Positions 47,399-57,800 are shown, numbered from the stretch's first letter. The stretch: 64,000 nucleotides of DNA from MFD04580-c1 sp963702995 (GCA_963702995.1 OY969783.1:682001-746000), one strand, 5' to 3'. A program made the numbers and translations. The notes: a model not told the origin generated them from the letters alone.

Positions 47399-49711
47399 AT
47401 GAAGCCGAACCTGCAATTCGTGATCGATCACTCTTACCTGATCCCGCTGCTGCCGCTGGCCGGCGCGGCGGTGTCGGGCTTTCTGGGCGCTCGGTGGCTG
47501 AAGGGCAAATCGCACTGGCCGATCTGGGTCGGGGTCGGCATCGCCGCGTTCCTCTCGATCATGCTCCTGTTCGGCACGTTGACCGCGACGCACGACAAAG
47601 AGGGCTCGTTCGGCGAGGTGAAGAGCTTCTTCACCTGGATCGATGTCGGCAACCCCAGCGCGACCTACGACAAGGCCAGCCACCAGTGGGTGGATTCCGT
47701 CCACCACAACGCTCCGCTGGGCGATAAGCCCGTCCACTTCTCGATTGACGCCGGGTTCTGGTTCGACCCGCTGACCGCCGTCATGCTGTCGGTCGTCTGC
47801 GGCATCGGGTTCTTCATCACCGTCTTCGCCGCCGGTTACATGAAGGGGGAAGAAGGGTACTTCCGCTTCTTCGCCTACCTTGGGCTCTTCATCTTCATGA
47901 TGACCTGCCTGGTGATGGGCAATAACCTGGTCATGCTCTATCTGGGGTGGGAAGGCGTCGGCCTAAGTTCCTACCTGCTCATTGGCTACTACTACGAAAA
48001 ACCGGCCGCCCGCGAAGCGGCGAAGAAGGCGTTCCTGGTCAACCGGATCGGCGACTTCGGCTTCGGGCTGGGCATCATGCTCTGCTTCCTCGCCTTCGGC
48101 ACCGTCAGCTACTTCGGCAACGGGCTCGGCACCCAGACCGGGTTGATCGAGCTTTCGGCCCAGGCCACCGGATGGCAGGCCGAAGCGATGAAGTGGATCC
48201 CGTTCCTCCTGATGCTCGGCGCGTTCGGCAAATCGGCTCAGTTCCCGCTCTACGTCTGGCTCCCCGACGCCATGGAAGGGCCGACCCCCGTCTCGGCCCT
48301 GATCCACGCGGCGACGATGGTCACAGCCGGCGTCTATATGATCGCCCGGTGCGGGACGCTCTTCGTCGGCAACCAGGCCGCGATGATCACGATCGCGGCC
48401 GTCGGCGCGTTCACGGCGCTGTTCGCCGCCACGATCGCCCTCCGTCAGTTCGACCTGAAGAAGGTCTTCGCCTATTCAACCATCAGCCAACTCGGCTTTA
48501 TGTTCGTCGGCGTCGGCGTGCTCGCGCCGGTCTCGGCCGTCTTTCACCTGGTCACCCACGCGTTCTTCAAGGCGCTGCTCTTCCTCTCGTCCGGCGTGGT
48601 CATGCACGCGATGGGGGGCGTGCTGGACATGCGGCAGATGAGCGGCCTGCGAAAAGTGCTCCCTAAGACCGACAAGCTGATGCTCGCCGGGTGCGCGGCC
48701 CTCGCCGGCTTCCCGCTCATGAGCGGGTTCTTCTCCAAAGATGAAATCGTCGGCGCTTCCTTCGGTGAAGGGCCGCGGCTGCTGCTCGGCCTGGTGCTGC
48801 TCTTCACGGCCTTCCTCACTGCCTACTACACGTTCCGACTCTACTTCCAGGTCTTCCATGGCCCGCTAATGCAACCCGAGCCCGTCGGCCACGGCGGCGG
48901 GGCTCACGCGGCCGACCCCGGCGCCGCCAGCGCCTCCGCCTTGCACTCCGGCCATGGCGCGACGTCGGGCGTCGATACCCACCTGTCAACCAGCACCCAC
49001 CAGGACGCCGTCGGCGACCATGGTCAGAACCGGGTGGCAAGCCACGGCGGCGACGCCCATGGCCATGGCAGCCATGACTCACACGGCCACGGGGCACAGG
49101 GTCACGCAGCACATAATCATGCGGCGCACGATCACGAGCCGTCGATCATGATCACGCCGCTGATCGTTCTGGCCTTCGGCGCGGTCTTCGCCGGCTTAAT
49201 CAACTGGCCGAGCGGTCTGCTGGCCGAATTCCTGTCCAAGAGCCCCTCGTTCGCACTTGCGAAAGACATCGCCGTCGCGACGTACGGCAACAAGTCCGTT
49301 GGCGAAGGGTTCGGCTTTGGCGAGCATGCGTGGTTCGAACCGATGATGCTCGTCGGGGCGGCAGTCTCCCTGGCCGGGATCTACGTGGCCTACCTTCTGC
49401 ACCTGAAGAACCGCGCGCTGGGCGAGCAGGTGGTCGCTTCGTTCCGCCCGCTGGCCCGTCTGCTTGAAGGCAAGTACTGGGTGGATGAAATCTACAACGC
49501 GATGATCGTGCGGCCGCTGCGGATGATCGGCAGCTACTTCTTCGCCGTCGATCGGATCATCGTTGACGGCCTGGTCAGCATGGTCAGCTTTATCCCGAAC
49601 GTCTTTGGCTTCGCGTTCAAGTTCTCTGTTCAGCGGGGCAGCTTGCAGGGGTACGCCTCGGCGATGTTGTTCGGGGTGGTTGTGATCCTGCTCCTGGTCT
49701 TCCTGCGGTAA
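47399..49711 (+). CDS. nuoL: NADH-quinone oxidoreductase subunit L with His-rich insert
   Basis: An antiporter-like subunit with about 16 helices; 770 residues is long for the family. Hallmarks include GWEGVGLSSYLLIGYYYEKP, PTPVSALIHAATMVTAGVYM, and the lysine and glutamate of the ion path in KVFAYSTISQLGFMFVGVGV. Between about residues 497 and 580 there is an insert of alternating His/Gly/Ala/Asp (AHGHGSHDSHGHGAQGHAAH) before the last helices. The C-terminal lateral helix region (LLEGKYWVDEIYNAMIVRPL) is kept. The ATG at 47399 begins MKPNLQFVIDHSYLIPLLPL. Confidence 0.95.
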   Translation: MKPNLQFVIDHSYLIPLLPLAGAAVSGFLGARWLKGKSHWPIWVGVGIAAFLSIMLLFGTLTATHDKEGSFGEVKSFFTWIDVGNPSATYDKASHQWVDSVHHNAPLGDKPVHFSIDAGFWFDPLTAVMLSVVCGIGFFITVFAAGYMKGEEGYFRFFAYLGLFIFMMTCLVMGNNLVMLYLGWEGVGLSSYLLIGYYYEKPAAREAAKKAFLVNRIGDFGFGLGIMLCFLAFGTVSYFGNGLGTQTGLIELSAQATGWQAEAMKWIPFLLMLGAFGKSAQFPLYVWLPDAMEGPTPVSALIHAATMVTAGVYMIARCGTLFVGNQAAMITIAAVGAFTALFAATIALRQFDLKKVFAYSTISQLGFMFVGVGVLAPVSAVFHLVTHAFFKALLFLSSGVVMHAMGGVLDMRQMSGLRKVLPKTDKLMLAGCAALAGFPLMSGFFSKDEIVGASFGEGPRLLLGLVLLFTAFLTAYYTFRLYFQVFHGPLMQPEPVGHGGGAHAADPGAASASALHSGHGATSGVDTHLSTSTHQDAVGDHGQNRVASHGGDAHGHGSHDSHGHGAQGHAAHNHAAHDHEPSIMITPLIVLAFGAVFAGLINWPSGLLAEFLSKSPSFALAKDIAVATYGNKSVGEGFGFGEHAWFEPMMLVGAAVSLAGIYVAYLLHLKNRALGEQVVASFRPLARLLEGKYWVDEIYNAMIVRPLRMIGSYFFAVDRIIVDGLVSMVSFIPNVFGFAFKFSVQRGSLQGYASAMLFGVVVILLLVFLR

Positions 49712-49757
49712 GTGGGCCGCGGCGGGTGGCCAGTGGTCATCCGGCGGCCGGCACGAG

Positions 49758-49778
49758 GGCGAGCCACTTGGGCTCGCC
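49758..49778 (+). repeat. Perfect palindrome upstream of nuoM
   Basis: GGCGAGCC, loop ACTTG, GGCTCGCC. First of two hairpins in the 125-base nuoL-nuoM gap. Confidence 0.65.
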
Positions 49779-49793
49779 AAAGGGCACATATGC

Positions 49794-49818
49794 GGCTTTG
49801 GGCCAGCGGCCCCAAGCC
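49794..49818 (+). repeat. Second palindrome upstream of nuoM
   Basis: GGCTTTGGGCC, loop AGC, GGCCCCAAGCC; one G-U type pair, otherwise perfect. It ends 18 bases before the nuoM ATG, so its formation could limit ribosome access. Confidence 0.65.
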
Positions 49819-49836
49819 AGTATCAACCGGCGACCT

Positions 49837-51465
49837 ATGAACCTGCTCGTACTGCTTCTGCTTGTCCCCCTCGCCGGCGCGATCACCTGCGCCCTGATGC
49901 CCGGCGGCCGCTCGGCGCGGCAGATGGCGATGTTCTTCAGTTCGATGACCCTCGTCGTCGCGCTGATCTCCGCCTATCTCTTCTTCGTCCCCGAAGACGG
50001 CGTCGCGCCGGACCAGGACATCGTCTCCGGGTCGGTCGCCTCGATCGGCTTCAGTTTCCATCTGGGCATCGACGCGATCAGCCTCTGGCTCATCCTGCTC
50101 ACGGCGGGACTGATGCCGCTGGCGGTCGCCGCCAGCTTCGCCTCCGTCCGCGACCGTCAGAAAGAGTATCACGCCTGGATGCTCGCCCTTTCGGTGGCAA
50201 TGCTCGGTGTCTTCATGGCCCGCGACGCGCTGCTGTTCTATGTCTTCTTCGAACTGACGCTCATCCCGATGTTCTTTATCATCGGGATCTGGGGCGGGCC
50301 GGACCGTCGCCGCGCCGCCGGCAAGTTCTTCCTCTTTACCTTCACCGGGTCGGTCTTCACGCTGGCGGCCGCCGTCTATCTCGGCATGCGGGCCCACTCG
50401 TTTGATATTTCCGCGATGACGCACTTCGCCCAGACGTCGCTCACCTCGACCGAGCGGTTCTGGGTCCTGATTGGCTTGATCGCAGGCTTCGCCGTGAAGG
50501 TGCCGATTTTCCCGGTTCACACGTGGCTTCCGCTGGCACACACCGAAGCCCCGACGGCCGGGTCCGTCATCCTCGCCGGCGTGCTGCTGAAGCTCGGGAC
50601 GTACGGCCTGCTGCGGCTGGCGCTGCCGATCGGCCTCGTCACCGCTGATGGGACGGCCGCCTTCCCGGACGTCGTCCGGTGGATGGGCGTACTCTGCCTG
50701 ATCGGCATCGTCTATGGCGCGCTCGTAGCCTGGGTGCAGCAGGACATCAAGAAGCTGGTCGCTTACAGCAGTGTCTCTCACCTGGGCTTCTGCGTGCTGG
50801 GGCTGTTGGCGCTCAATGCGATCGGCATCCAAGGATCGATCCTGTACATGATCAACCACGGGATCAACACCGGGGCGATGTTCCTCGTCATCGGGATGAT
50901 CTACGACCGCTTCCACACCCGCGACATCCACGCCTTGTCGGGCCTCGCCCGGCGGATGCCGGTGATGGCCTTCTTCTTTATCCTGTTCACCCTGGCGAGC
51001 ATCGGGTTGCCCCTCACCAACGGTTTTATCAGCGAGTTCCTGACGATCCTGGGCGCCTTCACCTCGAAGAACCTCGGCATCGGTTTCGGGGCCGTGGCGG
51101 CGCTGGGGATCATTCTCGGCGCGGTCTATATGCTTCACATGGCCGCGTGTGTGATCTGGGGCCCGCTGAAGGCGCCGGGCCTGGCGTCCGGCGATGCCGG
51201 GCATGGCCACGAATCGCAGGATGCTCATGGGTCGCACGGCGATCAGGGCTCCCACGGTGCGAGCGCCTCCCACAGTGGGCACGACGAATTACCGAAGGAT
51301 CTGAGCGGCCGCGAGATCGCGATCCTCCTGCCCCTCGCCCTGGCGGTGGTCATCCTCGGCGTCTACCCGGGGTTGATGAGCAGCTCAATGCTGGAGCCCG
51401 TCCAGCAGCTTGCAACGGCGGCGGTTTTGGAAGCGCCTCCGACAACGCGGCCCCCAACGACTTAG
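49837..51465 (+). CDS. nuoM: NADH-quinone oxidoreductase subunit M
   Basis: An antiporter-like subunit of 542 residues. Hallmarks: LFYVFFELTLIPMFFIIGIW with the key glutamate, FAVKVPIFPVHTWLPLAHTE (lysine of the ion path), APTAGSVILAGVLLKLGTYG, and KKLVAYSSVSHLGFCVLGLL. A short His/Gly/Ser-rich insert at about 454-486 (GHGHESQDAHGSHGDQGSHG) precedes the last helix, matching in style that in NuoL. The start at 49837 (MNLLVLLLLVPLAGAITCAL) opens with the first helix. Confidence 0.95.
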   Translation: MNLLVLLLLVPLAGAITCALMPGGRSARQMAMFFSSMTLVVALISAYLFFVPEDGVAPDQDIVSGSVASIGFSFHLGIDAISLWLILLTAGLMPLAVAASFASVRDRQKEYHAWMLALSVAMLGVFMARDALLFYVFFELTLIPMFFIIGIWGGPDRRRAAGKFFLFTFTGSVFTLAAAVYLGMRAHSFDISAMTHFAQTSLTSTERFWVLIGLIAGFAVKVPIFPVHTWLPLAHTEAPTAGSVILAGVLLKLGTYGLLRLALPIGLVTADGTAAFPDVVRWMGVLCLIGIVYGALVAWVQQDIKKLVAYSSVSHLGFCVLGLLALNAIGIQGSILYMINHGINTGAMFLVIGMIYDRFHTRDIHALSGLARRMPVMAFFFILFTLASIGLPLTNGFISEFLTILGAFTSKNLGIGFGAVAALGIILGAVYMLHMAACVIWGPLKAPGLASGDAGHGHESQDAHGSHGDQGSHGASASHSGHDELPKDLSGREIAILLPLALAVVILGVYPGLMSSSMLEPVQQLATAAVLEAPPTTRPPTT

Positions 51466-51871
51466 CCAGAAATCCGGCCGACAGCGGTTGTACCGGCCGA
51501 TGGCCCGTTCGCCGGTCGAAACATAGCCAATCCGGGCGCGACGGCTTACCAGTCGATGCTTCTCACAAATGGCGCGCTGGGGCGGGCTACAGCCGTTCAG
51601 GCGCCCGCTGACGCCGTCCTAGGATCGCCACGTTTCATCAATGATCTTGCTCCAATGCATGATCAGATGAACCCATTCGGACTCGTCGGGGCTACTCGGC
51701 ATCGCTCCGCACGTGTAGCCGGGGCGATTAACGTGACTTCCGTCGCGTTGCAACTGACTCTTCGATCGTTTGACGAGGAACCGATCATCAGAGCGGCCGA
51801 GGGAAAAACTGCCAGCGGCAGCGCTTCAGTCCTGACCTTGTACTGATCGCCGGATACCCGGAACCGACCCC

Positions 51872-53644
51872 ATGCTAGACCTTGCCTCACGCATCCTGCC
51901 CGAGCTGATCCTGATCACCGTCGCGTGCCTGCTTTTCCTGGTAGGCGTGTCCGATCGGGCCTTCTCGCGCCGTCTTGCGCCTTTGATCGCGCTACTCGCG
52001 CTCGTCGCCGTCTTTGCCTTTCAGCTCTGGGGCATGGCCGACCCGGCGGCCGCCCGGGTGGGCGCCGACTCTACCCACGAGGTCGTGGTTGGGGCCTTTT
52101 CGGACTACGTCAAACTGATCGTCAGCGGGGTGGGCGTGCTGCTCGTCCTGCTCGCGTGGCCTACCAATGACGACGCGACCGGATCGGCGTCGCTCCTGTA
52201 CGGGCACGAGGCGGGGGAGTTTTTTGGCCTGATGCTCCTGTCGCTCTCGGGCGTGCTGCTGGTCGCCGACGCGAACGACATCATTCTGCTCTTTCTCGGC
52301 ATCGAGCTGGCGAGCATCCCAACCTACATCATGGTGAGCATCTCGCGGCCGCTCCCGGTCGCGCAGGAAGCGGGCGTTAAATACTTCTTCCTCGGCGCGA
52401 TGGCCGCCGCCCTCATGCTGTTCGGCTTCAGCTACCTGTACGGCACGACCGGCGTCACCCGGCTCGACCAGATCTCCGGGCTGCTCCATCCGGCGACGCT
52501 CGACCCGTGGTCACCGGCAGCCCTCACCACCTGGCATAAGCTGGCGGTGGTGATGCTGCTCGGCGGGTTCGCGTTCAAGATCGCGGCCGTCCCTCTCCAT
52601 GCGTACGCGGGCGACGTCTACCAAGGGGCGGCCACGCCGGTGACGGCGTTCCTCGCCTTCGTCCCCAAGACGAGTGGCTTCATCGCGATCATCAAGCTCC
52701 TGATCGCGGTCGGCGGCGTTCACTTCACTGTGCCACCCGTGGTGGTGACATTGCTCTGGGTTGTCGCGGCGCTGACCATGTCGATCGGCAACGTGCTGGG
52801 ACTGATCCAGACGAACGTGAAGCGCGTCCTGGCCTACAGTTCGGTCGCACACAGCGGTTACATGCTTGTCGGCTTGACGGCGCTGATGAAGGCATCGGAG
52901 TCTCTCTCACACTCGGCCGCCACGCAGGTGCACGAGCAGGCGATTGGCGGTGTGCTGTTCTACTTGGCCGCCTACGGCATCATGAATGCGGGCGCCTTTG
53001 GTGTCCTGGCGCTGCTCCCCAGCCGCGGCGCCGACGCCGGTCTTTATGCGACTCCCCGGACCGCACCTGCCCCCGCAACGTCGGCCGAAACGTATGACGA
53101 CCTTGCCGGCCAGGGGACGAAGCACCTGGGGCTGGGGCTGGCGATGGCGGTCTGCTGTTTCAGCCTCATTGGCCTGCCGCTGACGGTCGGTTTCTTTGGC
53201 AAGGTGTACCTCATCAAGCCGGCGCTCGACAGTGGCCTGATCTGGCTCGTCGGGATCACCATGCTCAATGCGGCCGTCTCGGCGGCGTATTACCTGAAGA
53301 TCATCGCCACGATGTTCCTCCGACCGCTCCCCGAGGCCGATACCAGCCGCATCCGCGTCGTGGATGCCGGGACGACGCCTGCAACGCCGGCCGCCCCGAC
53401 CTTCTTCCCCACCCCGATCCTCGCGGCCGTGGTCTTGTCCGTCGTCGGAACCCTGGTCTTCGGCACCATTCTGCCCGCCACAAGCACCCTCACCGATGAA
53501 GCCCGCACCGCCGCCGCCGCCGCATCCGGGCCCCCGCCCCCGCGGTCGCCCAGGCGGCCGCCAGATAAACCCCAGCGGACAATCTACCCCCCGCGGCGCG
53601 CAGTTCAGGTGACTGCCGCAGTCATCCTTTCCGGCAGAGCGTAG
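51872..53644 (+). CDS. nuoN: NADH-quinone oxidoreductase subunit N
   Basis: The third antiporter-like subunit. MLDLASRILPELILITVACL opens it; LFLGIELASIPTYIMVSISR, KYFFLGAMAAALMLFGFSYL, FAFKIAAVPLHAYAGDVYQG, and KRVLAYSSVAHSGYMLVGLT are the family landmarks. The final 30 codons (after SGPPPPRSPRRPPDKPQ) look unlike protein; shifting one base at the C-run near 53530-53540 gives PAPAVAQAAAR and a stop at 53568, a more natural end. So the true stop may be 53568. The 406-base gap before it (51466-51871) contains only an uninformative open frame. Confidence 0.93.
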   Translation: MLDLASRILPELILITVACLLFLVGVSDRAFSRRLAPLIALLALVAVFAFQLWGMADPAAARVGADSTHEVVVGAFSDYVKLIVSGVGVLLVLLAWPTNDDATGSASLLYGHEAGEFFGLMLLSLSGVLLVADANDIILLFLGIELASIPTYIMVSISRPLPVAQEAGVKYFFLGAMAAALMLFGFSYLYGTTGVTRLDQISGLLHPATLDPWSPAALTTWHKLAVVMLLGGFAFKIAAVPLHAYAGDVYQGAATPVTAFLAFVPKTSGFIAIIKLLIAVGGVHFTVPPVVVTLLWVVAALTMSIGNVLGLIQTNVKRVLAYSSVAHSGYMLVGLTALMKASESLSHSAATQVHEQAIGGVLFYLAAYGIMNAGAFGVLALLPSRGADAGLYATPRTAPAPATSAETYDDLAGQGTKHLGLGLAMAVCCFSLIGLPLTVGFFGKVYLIKPALDSGLIWLVGITMLNAAVSAAYYLKIIATMFLRPLPEADTSRIRVVDAGTTPATPAAPTFFPTPILAAVVLSVVGTLVFGTILPATSTLTDEARTAAAAASGPPPPRSPRRPPDKPQRTIYPPRRAVQVTAAVILSGRA

Positions 53645-53757
53645 AAACTGGGTCTGGATGCATTAGCCCCTTCGCGAGGACGGTCGTAGTCAGGCACCGT
53701 CTCTTTTGCACGGCATGTCTTTATTTCTGACGACAAAGATTGCGATCCGCGGTGACT

Positions 53758-53873
53758 GGAAAAACACCTCCAGACCCCTTTTCGGAGACCGATCGGAAAA
53801 GGGGTCTGGAGGTATTATGGATCGGGCATAGGGCAGTCGCCGCCTGGAAAAAATACCTTCTGACCCTTTTTCG
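53758..53873. repeat. REP-like composite, second copy
   Basis: A hairpin (about 53763-53815): ACACCTCCAGACCCCTTTTC and GAAAAGGGGTCTGGAGGT around a 12-base loop, both arms of the CTCCAGACC type. About 35 bases on, a half site AATACCTTCTGACCC (53852-53866) is of the other type. Same layout as at 35305-35420. The gap between nuoN and mtnA holds this and the short palindrome at 53874. Confidence 0.8.
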
Positions 53874-53904
53874 GCGCGGACGGCACACGGAGTGTGCCTG
53901 CTAC
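53874..53904 (+). repeat. Short palindromic repeat before mtnA
   Basis: GGCACACGGAGTGTGCC flanked by GCGCGGAC and TGCTAC. Close copy of 27371-27400, related to 9731-9753. It ends 26 bases before the mtnA start. Confidence 0.65.
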
Positions 53905-53929
53905 GGGGGGCGGCGGTAGAATCGGTTTG

Positions 53930-54982
<1,053 letters not shown>

Positions 54983-55094
54983 CAGGCGCCGCGGGCCGTA
55001 TCTTTCCCTTCGCGCGCGGGCGGTTTGCCGCCAGGCCATCGTTCGCCGTTCCCGCGTGTCTGACGTCGGGCGGCCCGACGCGACGCATCCAAAC

Positions 55095-57800
55095 ATGACT
55101 GCAACAAGGGGAACATCAGCAGCGGAACCTCCGGACGACTATCAGGTTGTCGCAGGGCCTGCACGCGGTCAGCCGGGTCGGCGGCGGGGGTCGCGCATCG
55201 TCAAGCGATGTGGGGCCGGCGGCTGCGTCCTGGTCGCACTTGTCGGCGCGGCTTACTTCGTCGCGATCGCTCAGATTCGGTCGCGGGTGTTGGCCGCGGT
55301 GCGGGATGGATTGGGCGGGGAGCTGCGCGGGGGCATCATCTGGTACGTTCCGATGCACGGGCTGTTCTGCGTTGGCCCCCGGGTGGTGCGGTTCGGCGGC
55401 GACGGCGGTGAGATCGAGCTGTTCCGAGCCGATTCCATTTCGGTGCGTGTGAAGGCCCTCCCGCGGGCAGGCAAGCCGCTGGTCATTGAAAGACTGGAGA
55501 TCGACCGGCCGGCGCTGACAGTGGACCGGGCGGCCGCCGGTCCGGCCGCTTCGACCGGCGCGTGGCCGCCAAAGTTCCGCCTGTCCGATTACGTTCAGGC
55601 CCATCAGGTCAGGATCAGGAACCTCTCCGCCACCTACCGAAGCCCAGGGGGCGGTTCGATCGCGCGGGTAGATGACTTAACCCTGTCGATCGGGCCGGCA
55701 GGCGACGGCGGCGTCGCCCAACCGTTCAGCTTGACTTCCCACGGCCCCGGCTACTCGGTTGAAGCGGCCGGTCGGATCGACCCGGACCAGCTTCTGATGC
55801 ATGTCGATGCGCTGTCGCTCACGGCGGACTCCAGGCCGAGCATCGCCGATTCGCCGTTGTCCATCGTGTGCCCGATGTTCAACGGCGACGATCGGGCGAC
55901 CGGGTCGATCGCGATTCATGCCGTAGGCGAGGTGCCCCTGGCGCATCTCCGACAGGCGACATTCGACGCGTCCGTCGAACTGCGCGACGTCTCCGGAACG
56001 GTTCCGGGCCTTGGGGATCGGATCGAGCGACTGAACAGTCGTTTCGCCCTCGCCCGGCACGGGGCGGCCGATGCCGGGGTGGCCGATGTCGGGGCGGCCG
56101 GTGTCGGGGCGGCCGATGCCGGGGCGACGCTCAAGGTCGAGTCCATCTCCGCGGGATGCGGCGGCGTGGCCCTTCAAGTCGATTCGGCCGAACTGAGTGT
56201 CGATGCCGCGTGGCGAACCTGGCGGCTGGCGAACGTTTCAGGCCGGCTCGACGGCGAGCGGCAGTTCGGCCGCCCGACCACGATGCCGTCATCGGCTCCC
56301 CCTGACACCGGGGCTCCCCCTGACACCGGGCCCCGCACCGCCCCGGCGGCGATTGCCCCCGAAGTGGCCTTCGCCGCGCTGACCGGTACGCCGGCGGCCG
56401 TCTCCCGGCGAACCTATCTGGGCGGACGGATCGACTTCACCGCCAGCGCAAGTGGGACTACGGCGGGCGCGACGAGTGCCACGAGCGCCGGTGGGCCGGC
56501 CGCGTCGGCGCATTACGAGGTGCTCGCCTTCCCGCGCGATGCGACGTTTCAGCCTCGATCCTTCCCCTTGCCGCTCGACCACATCGGCGGTGGCGGGTCG
56601 ATCCGGGCGACCGATGGGACGATCACGCTTCGGAACCTCACGGCGTCGTACGGCGGGGACGCCATCGCCGTTCAGTCGGCGCGGATCCCGTTGCCGGACG
56701 ATCGAAGCACATGGCGGCTGGAGACGCGATTCGAGGAGATCAACGCCCGCCTCACCTGCAGGCGGCCGGGCCCGCCATACCCGGGGGGCCTGCGGCGGGT
56801 CTTTGCGACGCTGAAGCCGGAAGGGGCCTTCGACATCGGCAACGGCCGCGTCACGCTCGCTCACGATCGGCCGGACGGCGTGCATAAAACAAAGGACGAC
56901 TTCGCGCTCGACGTCTCGTGCGACGGGGCCGGCTCGTTCCTGATGACGGAACGGAACATCCTGATCCGCGGGCTGCGGGGGAAGGCGAAGCTCAACAACC
57001 TGCAGATGGACATAGGCCCGGTCGAAGGCGATTCGCTCGGCGGAAAAGTGACCGGCCTGCTTCGCATTCTTCCACGAGCCGGGCCGACGCCCGCGCGATA
57101 CAGCGGCGAGCTCTTGGCACAGGGGCTGGACATGGGGACCGTCTGTCGGCAATTCAACCTTCGCAAGGGCGAGGCCCCGATGGTCACCGGCCGCGGCTCC
57201 GGGCGGGTGCGGTTGGCGCTTGACGGGGCGGGCGGGCCGCGACCGATCCCGCGGTCGATTACCGGCGCCGGCGAAGTGGAAATCCTCGGGGGGAACTTCT
57301 GGGAAGACCCGATCTTCAGGCTCGTCGCGCAGGATGTCGATCACGGCAGCGGGCGCGGGGCGGCCGATGCGGCGGCCGTCTTCTCGATCGGCGACGGGAT
57401 GGTGAAGATCGACCGGGCCGCGATCAACTCCCTCTCGATCGGGATGCAGGGGACGGGCACGATCAACTTCGACCGCGAAGTGGACCTGCAGATCGTCGCG
57501 ACACCGCTGGGGGACCTCCGCGACGGCTTGAAGAAGGGGGGCATCCCGATCCTAAGCGATCTGGCCGCAGAGCTCGCCGGCGGCGTGCAGCAGGCCTTGA
57601 AAACCGCGACGGGGACCCTCCTGTACCAGTACCGAATCACCGGCCCTGTCGATCACCCGACCAAGACGGTGGTCCCCGCCCCGATCCTGTCAGACCCGGC
57701 GGCCGCCCTGTTCGGGAAGATGGCCAAGGCCGTGCAAGGCCAGCGACTGCTGGATGCGGTTCGGTTGACTGACGATAAGACTTCAAAGCGCGAGAAATAA
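55095..57800 (+). CDS. AsmA-like/TamB-type large membrane-anchored protein
   Basis: About 901 residues. A basic head is followed by one N-terminal helix (GGCVLVALVGAAYFVAIAQI, about 38-57), then a long beta-rich region with repeated short motifs like LVIERLEIDRPALTVDRAAA and VQAHQVRIRNLSATYRSPGG, as in AsmA and DUF3971-type proteins that span the periplasm. The C-terminal part has TGRGSGRVRLALDGAGGPR, GAGEVEILGGNFWEDPIFRL, INSLSIGMQGTGTINFDREV, and DLQIVATPLGDLR, the AsmA C-terminal pattern. Two in-frame minisatellites lie within (56067-56126, 56295-56330). Lipid transport or outer-membrane homeostasis is likely by family. Confidence 0.75.
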   Translation: MTATRGTSAAEPPDDYQVVAGPARGQPGRRRGSRIVKRCGAGGCVLVALVGAAYFVAIAQIRSRVLAAVRDGLGGELRGGIIWYVPMHGLFCVGPRVVRFGGDGGEIELFRADSISVRVKALPRAGKPLVIERLEIDRPALTVDRAAAGPAASTGAWPPKFRLSDYVQAHQVRIRNLSATYRSPGGGSIARVDDLTLSIGPAGDGGVAQPFSLTSHGPGYSVEAAGRIDPDQLLMHVDALSLTADSRPSIADSPLSIVCPMFNGDDRATGSIAIHAVGEVPLAHLRQATFDASVELRDVSGTVPGLGDRIERLNSRFALARHGAADAGVADVGAAGVGAADAGATLKVESISAGCGGVALQVDSAELSVDAAWRTWRLANVSGRLDGERQFGRPTTMPSSAPPDTGAPPDTGPRTAPAAIAPEVAFAALTGTPAAVSRRTYLGGRIDFTASASGTTAGATSATSAGGPAASAHYEVLAFPRDATFQPRSFPLPLDHIGGGGSIRATDGTITLRNLTASYGGDAIAVQSARIPLPDDRSTWRLETRFEEINARLTCRRPGPPYPGGLRRVFATLKPEGAFDIGNGRVTLAHDRPDGVHKTKDDFALDVSCDGAGSFLMTERNILIRGLRGKAKLNNLQMDIGPVEGDSLGGKVTGLLRILPRAGPTPARYSGELLAQGLDMGTVCRQFNLRKGEAPMVTGRGSGRVRLALDGAGGPRPIPRSITGAGEVEILGGNFWEDPIFRLVAQDVDHGSGRGAADAAAVFSIGDGMVKIDRAAINSLSIGMQGTGTINFDREVDLQIVATPLGDLRDGLKKGGIPILSDLAAELAGGVQQALKTATGTLLYQYRITGPVDHPTKTVVPAPILSDPAAALFGKMAKAVQGQRLLDAVRLTDDKTSKREK
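56067..56126 (+). repeat. 15-bp minisatellite inside the AsmA-like gene
   Basis: Four tandem 15-base units (GCCGATGCCGGGGTG and variants) coding ADAGV, ADVGA, AGVGA, ADAGA. The reading frame is kept. A second, two-unit 18-base repeat (GCTCCCCCTGACACCGGG) at 56295-56330 codes for APPDTG. Confidence 0.8.

Noticed and set aside
49630..51282. 550-codon minus-strand frame opposite nuoM
   Set aside because: Shadow of nuoM; the plus-strand product is a clear antiporter-like subunit.
51556..51846. 96-codon open frame in the nuoM-nuoN gap
   Set aside because: No ribosome site, no recognisable protein character; it overlaps an equally open frame on the other strand.
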